Source: Halisarca cf. caerulea (lineage: Eukaryota; Porifera; Demospongiae; Chondrillida; Halisarcidae). Taken from it: a DNA stretch of 10,000 bases. Numbering within the stretch: the stretch's first letter is position 1; every line of letters starts with the position of its first letter. Below, piece by piece: positions 1 through 7,159 of this stretch. The notes below the pieces were generated by a model, which was not told where the DNA came from, did no database searches, and was given only the letters and a program-made list of their open reading frames with translations. The translations under genes were made by a program, and so were the position numbers. The stretch lies in contig CAUJGJ010000185.1 in the NCBI GenBank assembly GCA_963170055.1, positions 1,189,275 to 1,199,274 of the forward strand. Reading direction: 5' to 3'.

Positions 1-159
1 ACACACATACACATTGTCATTCGTCTCCATATGCTGTATAATTTTGCAAGTACAACCTGCGCAGGTATTATGTGCATATTCTGTAAACAGAGGGGCGTTG
101 TGTGATTTAAAAGGAATTTGATTCAAAATTTACACGTTTTACTAATATGCGTGCGCTAG

Positions 160-167
160 TCACGTGA
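160..167. promoter_or_regulatory. Upstream E-box TCACGTGA
   Basis: A perfect palindromic TCACGTGA, the site type bound by bHLH-ZIP factors of the USF/MITF/TFE class. It lies about 290 bp upstream of the candidate ATG at 450, and an identical octamer occurs at 351-358. The sequence is seen directly; its regulatory role is inferred from the repetition and position. Confidence 0.35.
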
Positions 168-328
168 ATGTTTATGAAGTCTGCTTGAAATACGTATAGG
201 CCTTCTCGTTCTCAAACTGAAGTGAATTGTATTGAATATCGCAATAGTCTGCACATTTTGTGTTTTTAAAATGTTCTCATAGTTATTTGTTCGTGCTAGA
301 AGAAATATCAATTTCACCGATCGTTACC

Positions 329-358
329 ATTGGTTGGTGACGTCATCATATCACGTGA
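329..358 (+). promoter_or_regulatory. Promoter cluster: inverted CCAAT box, CRE and E-box
   Basis: Three classical sites sit within 30 bp. ATTGG at 329-333 is an inverted CCAAT box (NF-Y type). TGACGTCA at 338-345 is a perfect palindromic CRE (CREB/ATF). TCACGTGA at 351-358 is an E-box. The candidate start codon at 450 is about 90 bp downstream, and no TATA box is evident. The motifs are seen directly. That they form the promoter of the gene ending in the PNP exon is inference. The CRE plus E-box pairing would suit a stress- or signal-responsive gene. Confidence 0.5.
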
Positions 359-449
359 CCGCCTTGTGACAAACTGCGAGAGAGAGACTTTTGCAACAAG
401 TGAATTTCTTTCGAAAACCCGGTCATCTAAACAGTTGTGTAGAGGAGCC

Positions 450-475
450 ATGTCGCGGGAGTTTGATCACGATAG
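450..475 (+). CDS. Candidate first coding exon (MSREFDHD...)
   Basis: An ATG at 450 in a fair Kozak context (gagccATG) opens eight codons, MSREFDHD, then two bases of a ninth codon before a GTAAAA donor at 476. It lies about 90 bp downstream of the CCAAT/CRE/E-box cluster, and a spliced short first exon is typical of such genes. The exon ends in phase 2, whereas the next supported exon (1606-1704) starts in phase 1. The two cannot be joined directly without hitting a stop, so at least one exon between them is unrecognised, or this exon belongs to another transcript. The protein segment is too short to identify. Confidence 0.45.
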
Positions 476-546
476 GTAAAACTAAATTTTCACCGCTGTC
501 GATTTTGATGGCATGGCCAGACCGAATTCCTGCAAATGGAAGAACT

Positions 547-613
547 TAGTCTGCCCATAGATATTCTATGCTACTTAAGTATAGAGTATCTATGGGCTTG
601 CCATGCAAGACTA
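547..613. mobile_element. Small foldback element with TAGTCT...AGACTA ends
   Basis: A 67 bp imperfect palindrome: TAGTCTGCCCATAGATA at the left is mirrored by TATCTATGGGC and AGACTA on the right, around a CTTAAG centre. The termini TAGTCT/AGACTA match the foldback elements at 1459-1535, 4851-4955 and 5440-5538. Related fragments (ggccagacc near 516, atagtctg near 630) lie on both sides, so it may be part of an older, larger insertion. No target-site duplication is visible next to these ends. It lies in the putative first intron. Confidence 0.5.
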
Positions 614-1110
614 TAACCCAGGCTGGGCTATAGTCTGAAAAGTTGGCCGTATGTACTAGTGATATGTCCCTTTATGGTTGGATATTATATGCATGAGGTA
701 ATTGGAACATAACAGTTTGAAGTACAGTAACTCGGTATCAATCAGCAAATATATGTTTAGAGTATATTGCACCTGCCCCCATCCATTCAATGACATGCAT
801 CTATACTATATACAGTATTGTACCAAGATCATTTGTACCTATTGTAATCCTACGGTGTACGTTGTATTATTCCGGAGGAGACTTGTGAGGATATGGTACA
901 AGGTACTGAGTCACTTGTGCCATCTGTAGAGGTTTCCCAAGGTTATCGTGATGTCTTGATGTGACAGATATTCAATTATTTCTACAGGCTTACATGTGTG
1001 TATACATAATGTACATATGTGTCCTTAATTGTATGCATGACACGTTTGTGGGCTTACATGTGTATGTGTATGTGTGTGTGCATGCATGTGTGGATGCATG
1101 AATACCCTGA
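614..1110. other. Intron-like DNA without a firm exon
   Basis: Most of this stretch is A+T-rich and shows no conserved domain. One short stretch, about 877-960, reads open for roughly 28 codons (ETCEDMVQGTESL...) and holds a good donor, AAG|GTACTG, at 904-905, which would leave phase 1 as exon 1606-1704 needs. Its only nearby acceptor has no pyrimidine tract, and its start phase does not fit exon 450-475. It is the best place to look for the missing exon but is not supported well enough to call. TGTATG/GTGCATG-type repeats begin near 1000. Confidence 0.3.
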
Positions 1111-1437
<327 letters not shown>

Positions 1438-1458
1438 GTACTATAATCAATACCAAAC

Positions 1459-1535
1459 TAGTCTTGCATAGCCAGACCCTAATACTGTGAACTTTGTTGA
1501 ATCAGACAATTTGAGGATCTGGCTATGCGAGACCA
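1459..1535. mobile_element. MITE-like element, TAGTCTTGCATAGCCAGA ends
   Basis: A 77 bp element. The left end TAGTCTTGCATAGCCAGA is mirrored by TCTGGCTATGCGAGACCA at the right with two mismatches, around a unique A+T-rich core. It shares the TAGTCT...CCAGACC terminal signature with the elements at 4851-4955 and 5440-5538. No flanking duplication is preserved, suggesting an old copy. It lies about 70 bp upstream of the acceptor of exon 1606-1704. Confidence 0.65.
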
Positions 1536-1605
1536 GTGCATGTCAGACTACTTCATGTATTATTAACTTTTACTCTTTTTGGTGGAACATTCAATTTTAT
1601 AACAG

Positions 1606-1704
1606 GCAATCCTGATCTAAATGATGGTATGATGAAAACTGATGAGCTGCAATACGAACCAAGATATCAGCCCGCTCCTACATCTCAGCACACAACTGCA
1701 GAAG
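1606..1704 (+). CDS. Linker exon of the PNP-family gene
   Basis: A 99 nt exon that can be read only in phase 1; the other two frames stop within a few codons. The acceptor is good (a T-rich tract from 1563, then TTTTATAACAG ending at 1605) and the donor is GAAG|GTATAA at 1705-1706. It encodes 33 residues beginning with the split Gly then NPDLNDGMM, and rich in Asp, Gln, Pro, Thr and Ser, so probably a flexible linker with no catalytic domain. It leaves one base of a codon, which is completed exactly by the two bases at the start of exon 2822 to give Val. This phase match is the main reason for joining it to the PNP exon. Upstream in-frame codons back to 1536 are open but contain no usable ATG and lie in the MITE and splice-acceptor region. 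Confidence 0.65.
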
Positions 1705-1933
1705 GTATAAGTTTTTCTGTTGCTTTTACATTTTCTACATCAGTTATACAGTCAACGTTTATGTCAATAATTGCTCAGCCTATTATTGTACACACAATCT
1801 ACAATCAGTTTTAACTTACTTCTAGCTGCTGGCAGCCATTTTTATGGCGTCATACCTACATACGTTAAAAATAGCTGTTATGTTTAGCTATATGGCACAA
1901 AGGAAGAGTAAGCTTATTTTGATTATTCCATAA

Positions 1934-1947
1934 CCCCCCCCCCCCCC
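1934..1947 (+). repeat. Poly-C run (C14)
   Basis: Fourteen consecutive cytosines in the intron between the linker exon and the PNP exon. The sequence is seen directly, but the exact length may be unreliable because homopolymers are prone to sequencing error. Confidence 0.9.
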
Positions 1948-2041
1948 TTAAATACTGGGCTGGATCCACCCCCTGTGCACAATTTGCATATATACAAGCA
2001 AGGGAATTATGTTGACATCAAAGTACTTGTCTAGTTGCATG

Positions 2042-2045
2042 TATA

Positions 2046-2122
<77 letters not shown>
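2042..2122. repeat. (AT)n microsatellite, left part
   Basis: About 80 bp of alternating AT with one TT interruption. It ends exactly where the terminal inverted repeat of the element at 2123-2755 begins, and AT repeat resumes after that element's other end (2756-2789). The simplest reading is one (AT)n tract split by the insertion. Confidence 0.95.
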
Positions 2123-2126
<4 letters not shown>

Positions 2127-2751
2127 AAGGCTACAAATGTTAGCGGGTACTAATTTTAGCGTTTTTCGATTGCCCATATTTAGCGGGTATTTATTTTAGC
2201 GATTTAATAGCATTTTGTACAAAATCTGTAGTTAGCGATTTTGGATATGTTACCATTACCAATGCTGGGTACTCAATACTTTCCCAATTCTTTTCTAAAT
2301 CATCATTTCTAATCTTTATATACAGTACTATACTGTTGCAATAGAAAGCTGCAGAAACGAAACACTGAGATCAGAAAACTTAAGCTTGTAGATACGGTTG
2401 GGAGATTGATCTTGTCGCATACAGCTTGAAGAAATCGTTATCGCTTTTGAGTAAATTTAAATCGAAAATGATTAAAACAAATATATGTTACAATCCAATG
2501 ATTCTTTTAAACTTTACATATATTTGGCTCACTGTTTGCCGTTTATTTCGCTGTCTTTGCGTAGATTTTACTTCTGTTCGGAGCCGCCATTTTCTCCCGT
2601 GTCGTGTACAGTACATCCTTAATTGTACAAGACAAAATATTAGCGGGTACATTTATTGGCGGGTATAATTGTTAGCGGGCACTTAAGTTAGCGAATTTGA
2701 GGCTCCTCGCTAATTTCGCTAAAGTTAGTACCCGCTAACATTTGTAGCCTT

Positions 2752-2755
<4 letters not shown>
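2123..2755. mobile_element. Non-autonomous DNA transposon, 41-bp TIRs, TA target
   Basis: Terminal inverted repeats at 2121-2161 and 2717-2757 match at 40 of 41 positions, counting the flanking TA; each begins TACCTTAAGGCTACAAATG. The element body is 633 bp. TTAGCGGGTA and close variants recur inside both ends (2140, 2180, 2640, about 2658, about 2672 and inverted near 2730), resembling the subterminal repeats that transposases bind. The flanks are (AT)n, consistent with a TA target duplication but not proving it. No transposase coding is visible, so it would depend on a trans-acting transposase. The superfamily is undetermined. It lies in the intron just before the PNP exon. Confidence 0.85.

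Positions 2756-2789
<34 letters not shown>
2756..2789. repeat. (AT)n microsatellite, right part
   Basis: About 34 bp of AT repeat immediately following the right terminal inverted repeat of the 633 bp element. It is the presumed continuation of the tract at 2042-2122. Confidence 0.9.
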
Positions 2790-2793
<4 letters not shown>

Positions 2794-2821
2794 AATGTGT
2801 GTGCATGATATCCACATTTAG

Positions 2822-3765
2822 TGCATGCAAGAGAATTAACAGAAGATGAAGCTCTGAAGAAGTTGAAGCCATATTTTGTGGTTATGACAGCAAACGAAAA
2901 TGAGCATAATGCTGCTCAACAATACCTAAAGCAGTCTCCTGATATTAAGTTTGATAAAAATATGGGCAGAAAAATAAGCTATACCAGTGATCCATCATTG
3001 AATGACGACGTAAAGGAGGTTACGCCTGTAGCTCACTCAACTTACAAGGTATTTGAGGTTGCAGGGAAGCAAGGTATCTTGATGAGGTGCACCAATATGG
3101 GAAGCTTCACATCCGTAGGCAGCAATTGGCACACATTTAAGCTTCTAAAGGAAGTAAGGAAGTATGATTGGCCACTTAAAGTCATCTTCATTGTAGGATG
3201 CTGTGGTGCACATGCCAGGGAAGGGGTTACTATAATAGAGGGTACTGTTTTAGTGGCAGAGGTTATCGAACAGTATCTCATTGGGAAAATGGACGCAGAT
3301 GGAATGCACTATAAATTTTGTAATCATCCAATGAAAACGAAGACCAATTGGATTAATTTTATTCAGGAATGTAAACCATGTCACAGACTGAGTGATAAAA
3401 CGTATACAATTGAAGCACTAGAAAAAGTTCCTATGTGCTCAGGTGATTTTGTAATTAAGAATAATGATATTGCTAGCCAACTGCTTGGTAGCAATAGTAT
3501 GATTGGTCTTGAGATGGAAGGTCTTGGAGTGATTTCCGCCGTTGATGTATGCGATGAGTTTTTTCCATCTGAGAAGGAACAACCTGATGTGGTACTTGTG
3601 AAAGGTGTTTCTGACACTGCAGATGGAGACAAAAACAAACCCAAAACATGTCTATACTTTTCTGAGAAAGTTCCTGATGTTGATGAGACGACACGTCAAC
3701 ACATGTGTACTGTGATGTCCCTTACTCTAGTCCTCAGAGCTATAATAAATAAGTGGCGTAAGTAA
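2822..3765 (+). CDS. PNP/UDP-phosphorylase-superfamily (MTA/SAH-nucleosidase-like) domain, terminal exon
   Basis: One 944 nt exon covers the whole domain, 314 residues counted from the split Val codon at 2821-2823; it is entered by the acceptor CACATTTAG and ends at TAA 3763-3765. The fold is recognised from ordered motifs: TANENEHNAA (residues 23-32, position of the MTAN catalytic Glu), VGCCGA (125-130, the phosphate/ribose-loop glycines), EMEG (231-234, ribose-binding Met-Glu) and GVSDTAD (262-268, the Asp that protonates purine N7). All three key acidic residues are kept, so the enzyme is probably active. The family cleaves N-glycosidic bonds of nucleosides or nucleotides; the substrate cannot be read from sequence. 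At about 315 residues it is longer than bacterial MTAN (about 230), with extra segments near residues 42-70 and 155-200. No signal peptide or transmembrane segment is seen, so it is probably cytosolic. The upstream partner domain is not identified. Confidence 0.92.
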
Positions 3766-3855
3766 GAGACTCAGTGGCCCAGATGTATAGTTTGCTTATG
3801 ATAGTTTGAAAACTGATAATTATAGCAATAACAATTTAATACAGTATAACTTTGC

Positions 3856-3861
3856 ATTAAA
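3856..3861 (+). terminator. Possible polyadenylation signal ATTAAA
   Basis: ATTAAA, the common variant of the polyadenylation hexamer, lies 91 bp after the TAA stop of the PNP exon. A canonical AATAAA occurs only inside the coding end (3744-3749). The motif is seen directly; its use is inferred. Confidence 0.35.
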
Positions 3862-4184
3862 TCTTACAGTATAATAATATTACTACTATTATATAGCTTA
3901 TTTTTGTACCCGCATAATTATTCTGAATCAGTAGTATTACTGTTTAATAATTTTCCATATAGTTTGGAATTCCTATAATTGAAGTACGTGAAACCATATA
4001 ATATGATAGATAATACCAATGTACCTTTATATAATTTTTTTTATCTACGTACGTACATATATAATATATATATATATGTATGTATGTATGTATGGTAGAA
4101 CCTCTACAATCGCGAACCCATACACTCTAGTAAACTGAAAATGTTTTCACATCCTGTGTACATGTTCATATATCATTTGCATGC
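3862..4184. other. A+T-rich intergenic DNA
   Basis: No coding frame, RNA gene or splice pattern is seen. It contains short TACG/TATG and TA tandem repeats at about 4047-4095 and a fragment at about 4096-4140 (gtagaacctctacaatcgcg) that resembles the left end of the possible Tigger/pogo-type repeat at 4185-4295, suggesting an older, degraded copy. Confidence 0.6.
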
Positions 4185-4295
4185 TGTACATGTAGAAACT
4201 CTCCAATCCGGGAACATCTCTAAACTGACTTTGTCTTTATTGGTCTCAATTGCAAGGGTGTTCGGTTTAGAGAGCTTAAATTGACTGTACATGTA
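4185..4295. mobile_element. Possible Tigger/pogo-type MITE remnant
   Basis: The left end reads TGTAGAAACTCTCCAATCCG and the right end GTGTTCGGTTTAGAGAGC, which are imperfect inverted copies of the GTAGAACCTCTCTAATCCGA-type termini found in pogo/Tigger elements of many animals. TGTACATGTA occurs at both edges (4185-4194 and 4286-4295), containing TA, the target of this superfamily. The copy is diverged and carries no coding sequence. The assignment rests on recalled family termini and was not searched. Confidence 0.4.
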
Positions 4296-4565
4296 CTATA
4301 ATAGTGTATTACATGTACCTACGTGACATCGTACATATTATAATACAGTACAACAATATCATGATCATGAACCACAGTCTATAGCAGTTCATATGATGAT
4401 GCGGGAAAAACATGGCTCCCCATACATTAGAACCAACAACTGTATCAATCAGCAAATCTAACCTTTTTTGTATTCCTGTGTTGTGCTACATAGGACCTTG
4501 AGTGTCCTAGTACCCTTTGGGTATGGTGCACATTAATAATAACAATAATAATATGCATGGATATC

Positions 4566-4568
<3 letters not shown>
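4296..4568. other. Intergenic DNA, nothing recognised
   Basis: No gene, splice pattern or element end is seen. It contains a short AAT/ATA-rich stretch at about 4532-4556 just before the GT tract. Confidence 0.6.
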
Positions 4569-4623
<55 letters not shown>

Positions 4624-4687
4624 GTGTGTGTGTTGTGTGCGTTGTGTGTGTGTGTGTGTGTGTTATGTGTGCATGTGTGTGTGTGTG

Positions 4688-4734
<47 letters not shown>
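4569..4734 (+). repeat. (GT)n microsatellite, about 165 bp, interrupted
   Basis: GT repeat with interruptions such as GTTAGTG, TTGTGTGCG, TTATGTGTGCATG and GCCTG. Reading frames through it on either strand are low-complexity artefacts. Confidence 0.97.
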
Positions 4735-4737
<3 letters not shown>

Positions 4738-4841
4738 GACTTACTATTATTACTGGACAGGAAACACATGAATATATACGCAATACATAGTAATAATATG
4801 CAATATAAATATGAAAGTGCAATGCGTCAACCGTGCTGCCT

Positions 4842-4850
4842 TTGCGTGGG
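4842..4850. repeat. Target-site duplication, left copy (TTGCGTGGG)
   Basis: TTGCGTGGG directly abuts the left end of the element at 4851-4955. The identical 9-mer directly abuts its right end at 4956-4964. An exact 9-bp flanking repeat is the expected footprint of Mutator-type transposition. Confidence 0.85.
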
Positions 4851-4955
4851 TAGTCTCGTACCCAGACCCACTTCCGCCCGCCATTTTATTTGGGCCTTCT
4901 TGACCTTCTCGCCCAAATAAAATGGCGGGCGGAAGTGGGTCTGGGTACGAGACTA
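4851..4955. mobile_element. MITE with perfect 45-bp TIRs and 9-bp TSD (Mutator-like)
   Basis: A 105 bp element made of two perfect 45-bp inverted repeats (4851-4895 and 4911-4955) around a 15 nt loop. It begins TAGTCTCGTACCCAGACCC and ends with its exact complement. Both flanks carry TTGCGTGGG, so the insertion boundaries are unambiguous. A 9-bp duplication with long TIRs suggests the Mutator (MuDR) superfamily; that is inference from TSD length because no transposase is encoded. The identical arms and exact duplication imply a recent insertion, unlike the eroded relatives at 547, 1459 and 5440. Each arm carries AAAATGGCGG (4919-4928, and inverted at 4878-4887), which resembles a YY1 site. 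Confidence 0.93.
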
Positions 4956-4964
4956 TTGCGTGGG
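4956..4964. repeat. Target-site duplication, right copy (TTGCGTGGG)
   Basis: The right-hand copy of the 9-bp repeat flanking the perfect MITE, identical to the left-hand copy at 4842-4850. Confidence 0.85.
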
Positions 4965-5207
4965 CGGAAAGATTTTAGTTTATTTGTTATTTCTCCTTCG
5001 TACCTTCGGCAGTTCTATTGACGCTAAAGTATATTACAAAGAATCTAATGCTCTGCAGTGTAATACCAGATTCGTTCTAAAACAGCAGAAATTCGCTGCA
5101 TACATGCTCATTCGTTGCAAAACTTGCCCAAAAATTTTGTGTGCACATAGTATCGACGGTGAGAACATTTAGTGCCATGAGAATAGCTTGAAACGGTTCA
5201 TTTTTAC

Positions 5208-5340
5208 CTCCCATACACGATGAACAGGTGATCAGACCTTCGCAAAACTCTACTTTCTTGGAAAACCGCGAAAACTTCACTGCGCAGGCAGGTGATTGTG
5301 TACACAACCATTCCAAGAGGTTACCGTCGATTGCTTCCAT
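5208..5340 (-). CDS. Candidate first coding exon of a leftward gene (MEAIDGNLLEWL...)
   Basis: On the minus strand an ATG at 5340 opens 44 codons, beginning MEAIDGNLLEWLCTQ, followed by one base and a GTAAAA donor at 5207-5206. The composition looks protein-like: balanced codon use, higher G+C than the surroundings, and a Cys-rich end (FCEGLITCSSCMG) that could bind zinc. The frame stays open past the donor to 5077, but the downstream part looks less coding-like. I do not recognise the family and cannot find a convincing second exon to the left. It would be transcribed away from the transposase start at 5681, with the MITE at 5440-5538 in the shared upstream region. Confidence 0.35.
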
Positions 5341-5439
5341 TTGAATTCCGACAGCTTCAGGAAATGTCCGTTCACATTATGGACCGGTGTATTTAGGGGT
5401 ACGATTACAAAATCGTGTAACAACAGCCAACTCCAACCT

Positions 5440-5538
5440 TAGTCTCGTTCCCAGACTCTTGCGGAGCGGGTATAAAAATAAAATGGCGGAGCTGGGTCTG
5501 GGATCGAACGAGACTGGGTCTGTGTTCGAACGAGACTA
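5440..5538. mobile_element. Second TAGTCTCG-type MITE, rearranged right end
   Basis: It begins TAGTCTCGTTCCCAGACTC and ends GTTCGAACGAGACTA, matching the perfect MITE at 4851-4955 in its termini and in the internal AAAATGGCGG (5480-5489). The right end is present twice in tandem (gggtctgggatcgaacgagact, then gggtctgtgttcgaacgagacta), so the element underwent a terminal duplication. The flanks CTCCAACCT (5431-5439) and CTCCAACTG (5540-5548) agree at 7 of 9 positions with a one-base offset, consistent with a decayed 9-bp duplication. A good splice-donor sequence, ACAG|GTGAGA, lies just after it at 5559-5565 but has no assigned exon. Confidence 0.75.
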
Positions 5539-5871
5539 GCTCCAACTGGCCTTCAACACAGGTGAGAACAATCTTTCTTGCTCAAGATCACGTCAGTCAT
5601 AATGAATATCATTATAAACAGCAGCCGCGTCTACATGATTCCAGCATAATATAGTAGCTAGTATATCAAAAGGAGAAATTATGCCACCTGTAAAACCAGG
5701 TAAAGGAAAGCATAGTAAAGCAAGAATTGGAATAATACCGAAAAAAAGAAGCACTGCAACAACTGTGAGTACAATTTGTGATACTACATGTAGAATAATG
5801 TGTATTATACTTTCATATTATGCATATTATATGCTTTATTAAAATAACTATTAATTATACTACTGTGTTAG

Positions 5872-6419
5872 GTCAATGTTGACACACTGCAAGATATTGG
5901 AGACACTATATATTGACAGGAATAAATTCTTTGGAGATTGGGTGAATTGTTCCAAGTTCACCCCTGGAATAATCACAATGGCCAAAATGGAACTTCTAGA
6001 AGCGGGTGCAGCAAAAGGGCGAGACAGGCTTATCAAAGTCCTGACACTCAGCATCACCCAGGACTGGCGGTACCAACTGTTTGCATTAGGAAGAAAAGTG
6101 TGCTGGAATGACAAGAGTTTACCGGACAACCAAAGATTTAAAGTGTCTGAATGATGTTCTCCAGAATGTCACCCTCGAGCAGTAGTTCATTTATTCAATA
6201 CCTGGTCCATAGAAAAGGAGTCATTATGAACAAGGGGACCATTTCTGCCTATCTGGACAGCACCTTTTGAGGGAGGAACAACAACCAAGACCTACCCGCA
6301 AGGCAGCACGGTCAGAAGTACAAAGTGTACCATGCTTGTGCAAGAAGGTCAGAAGGTGTGCAGCGAATGTACTCGGTACAGAAAATCCCTTGCAGTGATG
6401 GCCAGCTGTCCCACACCAT
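5872..6419 (+). pseudogene. Transposase pseudogene exon 2: N-terminal region with Cys motif
   Basis: Entered by the acceptor CTACTGTGTTAG and left through CCAT|GTAAGC in phase 1, matching exon 3. It starts in the frame VNVDTLQDIGDTI, shifts by one base near 5908, then stays in one frame (RNKFFGDWVNCSKFTPG onward) to the end apart from TGA stops at 6152 and 6227. A short stretch around 6211-6268 reads better in another frame (KGVIMNKGTISAYLDSTF), rejoining after a run of four T at 6265-6268, so two compensating indels lie there. The exon ends in CSECTRYRKSLAVMASCPTPC spread over the splice, a CxxC arrangement that may have bound zinc. Confidence 0.7.
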
Positions 6420-6489
6420 GTAAGCATGTTTTGATTTGCAATTATTTGTGATCATTAGATAAATGTCTTGGCAATATTATCATGTGTAG

Positions 6490-7059
6490 GTGCAACAAAA
6501 AACATGAACTGGAGATATTTGGCTACTCCAGTCAAGCGGTTGAATGCAGAAAGGAGGAGACACCAACTTTTGTCCCGACAGAGACGAATTAAGAGGCCAG
6601 AGGACCGCATTACCAGACTGCTGGAAGGCAGCAAATCCCAACTGCAAGATGAGGAAGTGCATGAAGAGATTGTGAACATCATAGAGGAGCATGACCACAA
6701 AATCAACCAACTAGGACAAGATGACATAAAACGGGTATTTTGGAATCAGCAGGTATATATTCTTAATTTTGATGTGCATTAAGCAATAGGTGACAGTCGT
6801 AAAATCACCACAAGGTATTGTGTTGTATGGCCCAACTGATGTATCTGTATGAAAGCATGGTTATATCTCCCTGTTCTGCAGAAGAAAGCTTCTCAAGTCA
6901 AGGGACCACAGGGCATGAGGTGGCATCCACTTATGATCCGCATTTGCCACATGCTGAAGTATCACTCCACAGTGGGGTACAACACTTTACGTGGCATACT
7001 TTAGTTGCCTTCTACTCGCACTTTACATGATTATACCAATCATATCAAGACACGTCCAG
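6490..7059 (+). pseudogene. Transposase pseudogene exons 3-4: coiled coil and conserved linker
   Basis: Exon 3 (6490-6752) encodes ATKNMNWRYLATPVKR followed by a charged, probably helical stretch (residues ERRRHQLLSRQRR to DHKINQLGQ) typical of the oligomerising helix in this family, ending FWNQQ. A 129 bp intron separates it from exon 4 (6882-7059), which begins KKASQVKG and carries the MRWHPLMIRICHM and LPSTRTLHDYTNHI blocks. Phases match (0 at the first junction, 1 at the next). A TAG stop at 7002-7004 sits between LRGIL and LPSTRTL, where homologues have a sense codon. Confidence 0.8.
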
Positions 7060-7159
7060 GTATGTATATAATGCAGTTTATGTGTGTGCATTCATGATTA
7101 TGCATGATGTATACAATAATATGAACGTATTATCACTGCATACGATTAAAATTATACAG

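Noticed and set aside
702..929. 75-codon plus-strand frame in the first intron
   Set aside because: It has no domain, no good splice context and a composition typical of random A+T-rich DNA. A different frame at 877-960 looks more coding-like but lacks a good acceptor.
1536..1605. Hydrophobic segment before the linker exon (VHVRLLHVLLTFTLFGG) that looks like a signal peptide
   Set aside because: The frame opens with GTG inside the tail of a MITE, and the stretch is the pyrimidine-rich tract of a good splice acceptor. No usable ATG is present.
2426..2668. 80-codon frame inside the 633-bp TIR element, as a possible transposase remnant
   Set aside because: It starts at TTG, shows no transposase motif and ends within the subterminal repeats; it is most likely random.
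3042..3694. Three minus-strand frames opposite the PNP exon
   Set aside because: They are shadows of the strongly coding plus strand, with no motifs of their own.
4960..5172. 70-codon plus-strand frame after the perfect MITE
   Set aside because: It begins at GTG within the 9-bp target duplication, with no promoter, splice site or recognised domain. The minus-strand exon at 5340-5208 explains part of the region better.
5540..5565. Strong splice donor ACAG|GTGAGA after the second MITE, as a possible untranslated first exon of the transposase
   Set aside because: The exon it would terminate has no identifiable start and would consist largely of MITE sequence. The start at 5681 needs no upstream exon.
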